NCBI GenBank assembly: GCA_030627625.1
Contig: DAOURR010000008.1
Location: 1 to 50,215, forward strand
Length of the DNA: 50,215 bases
Source of the DNA: UBA3103 sp002365855
Lineage (GTDB): Bacteria > Bacillota > Desulfotomaculia > Desulfotomaculales > Pelotomaculaceae
Direction: 5' to 3'
Shown here: positions 50,098 through 50,215 of the stretch, piece by piece
How positions within the stretch are numbered: the first letter of the stretch is position 1
Layout: every line of letters begins with the position of its first letter
Notes under the pieces: generated by a model
Databases searched by the model: none
Seen by the model: the letters and a program-made list of their open reading frames with translations, nothing else
Told to the model about the DNA's origin: nothing
Made by a program: the position numbers and the translations under genes

Positions 50098-50215
50098 AAA
50101 ACCCAGGAAGCATAGGGAAGCATAGGGTAGGGTCGGAGGCAGGCGCGGTTAAAGTACAGACCTTGTGAGGCCGGGCCGTTTCTGCCCTTTCAGGTCAGTG
50201 TCCCCCTCAAGCGGG

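Overview
The window is an ordinary stretch of chromosome from a Gram-positive, endospore-forming anaerobe of the Clostridia. The best guess is a Peptococcaceae genome of the Pelotomaculum/Desulfotomaculum kind, inferred from gene content and order and not from a search. Supporting signs are a YlmC/YmxH sporulation protein, a YaaL-like protein, CsaB, MurJ, a CooT-type nickel protein, long-form HPF, a secA-prfB pair, many GTG/TTG starts behind strong AGGAGG sites, and moderate GC. Nearly every gene is on the minus strand, so the window probably reads against the direction of replication.

Layout. (1) 1-3600 is a decayed mobile region: an IS256-family transposase without its 3' end, a broken DUF6076-like gene, a small TnpW-like protein and an apparently intact large serine recombinase of the TnpX type. 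(2) 3625-5196 encodes a sugar-binding-type lipoprotein heavily invaded by Gln/Gly-rich low-complexity sequence. (3) 5354-6764 holds a DUF2508 protein, a family 4 uracil-DNA glycosylase and CooT. (4) 6764-12171 is a cell-division and wall-remodelling block: ftsE, ftsX, an EnvC-like M23 activator, a CtpA protease and a polytopic PDZ protein. (5) 12430-20976 carries YitT, prfB (with a programmed +1 frameshift), secA, a secreted Big_2 protein, hpf, a cold-shock gene and comFC, with a cluster of DnaA boxes between the last two. (6) 21014-24907 has a GAF-GGDEF cyclase, a complete RAYT element bounded by perfect 23-bp inverted repeats, and metK with a putative attenuator leader. (7) 25088-30736 has ylmC, murJ, a phosphohexomutase, a YetF-like protein, a 39-aa protein and an NlpC/P60 hydrolase.

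(8) 30752-45503 is a cell-envelope glycan region: an NDP-sugar epimerase, galU, a TagO/WecA-type transferase, fabZ, a DUF4330 protein, two glycosyltransferases, an O-antigen-ligase-like protein, a 46-aa membrane protein, a NamZ-like exo-muramidase, an LCP ligase, a conserved secreted protein, csaB and a TagA/WecG transferase. Together these could make nucleotide sugars, start a glycan on undecaprenyl phosphate, extend it, attach it to peptidoglycan and pyruvylate it for S-layer anchoring. (9) 45655-48730 is a drug-efflux operon (marR, a short HlyD adaptor, a 14-TM DHA2 pump) containing a relic of a second adaptor. (10) 48862-50097 has a HicB relic cut by a sequence resembling the RAYT end, followed by an intact MntA/HepT toxin-antitoxin pair with its own promoter and palindrome.

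I found no CRISPR array, rRNA or tRNA. The most interesting signals are the RAYT element and its related fragment inside the HicB relic, the three-segment attenuator before metK, the tandem consensus DnaA boxes far from any recognisable origin, a nested palindromic repeat family with an AGAACCGTC core (one copy forms the C-terminus of a glycosyltransferase), and the Gln/Gly-invaded binding protein.
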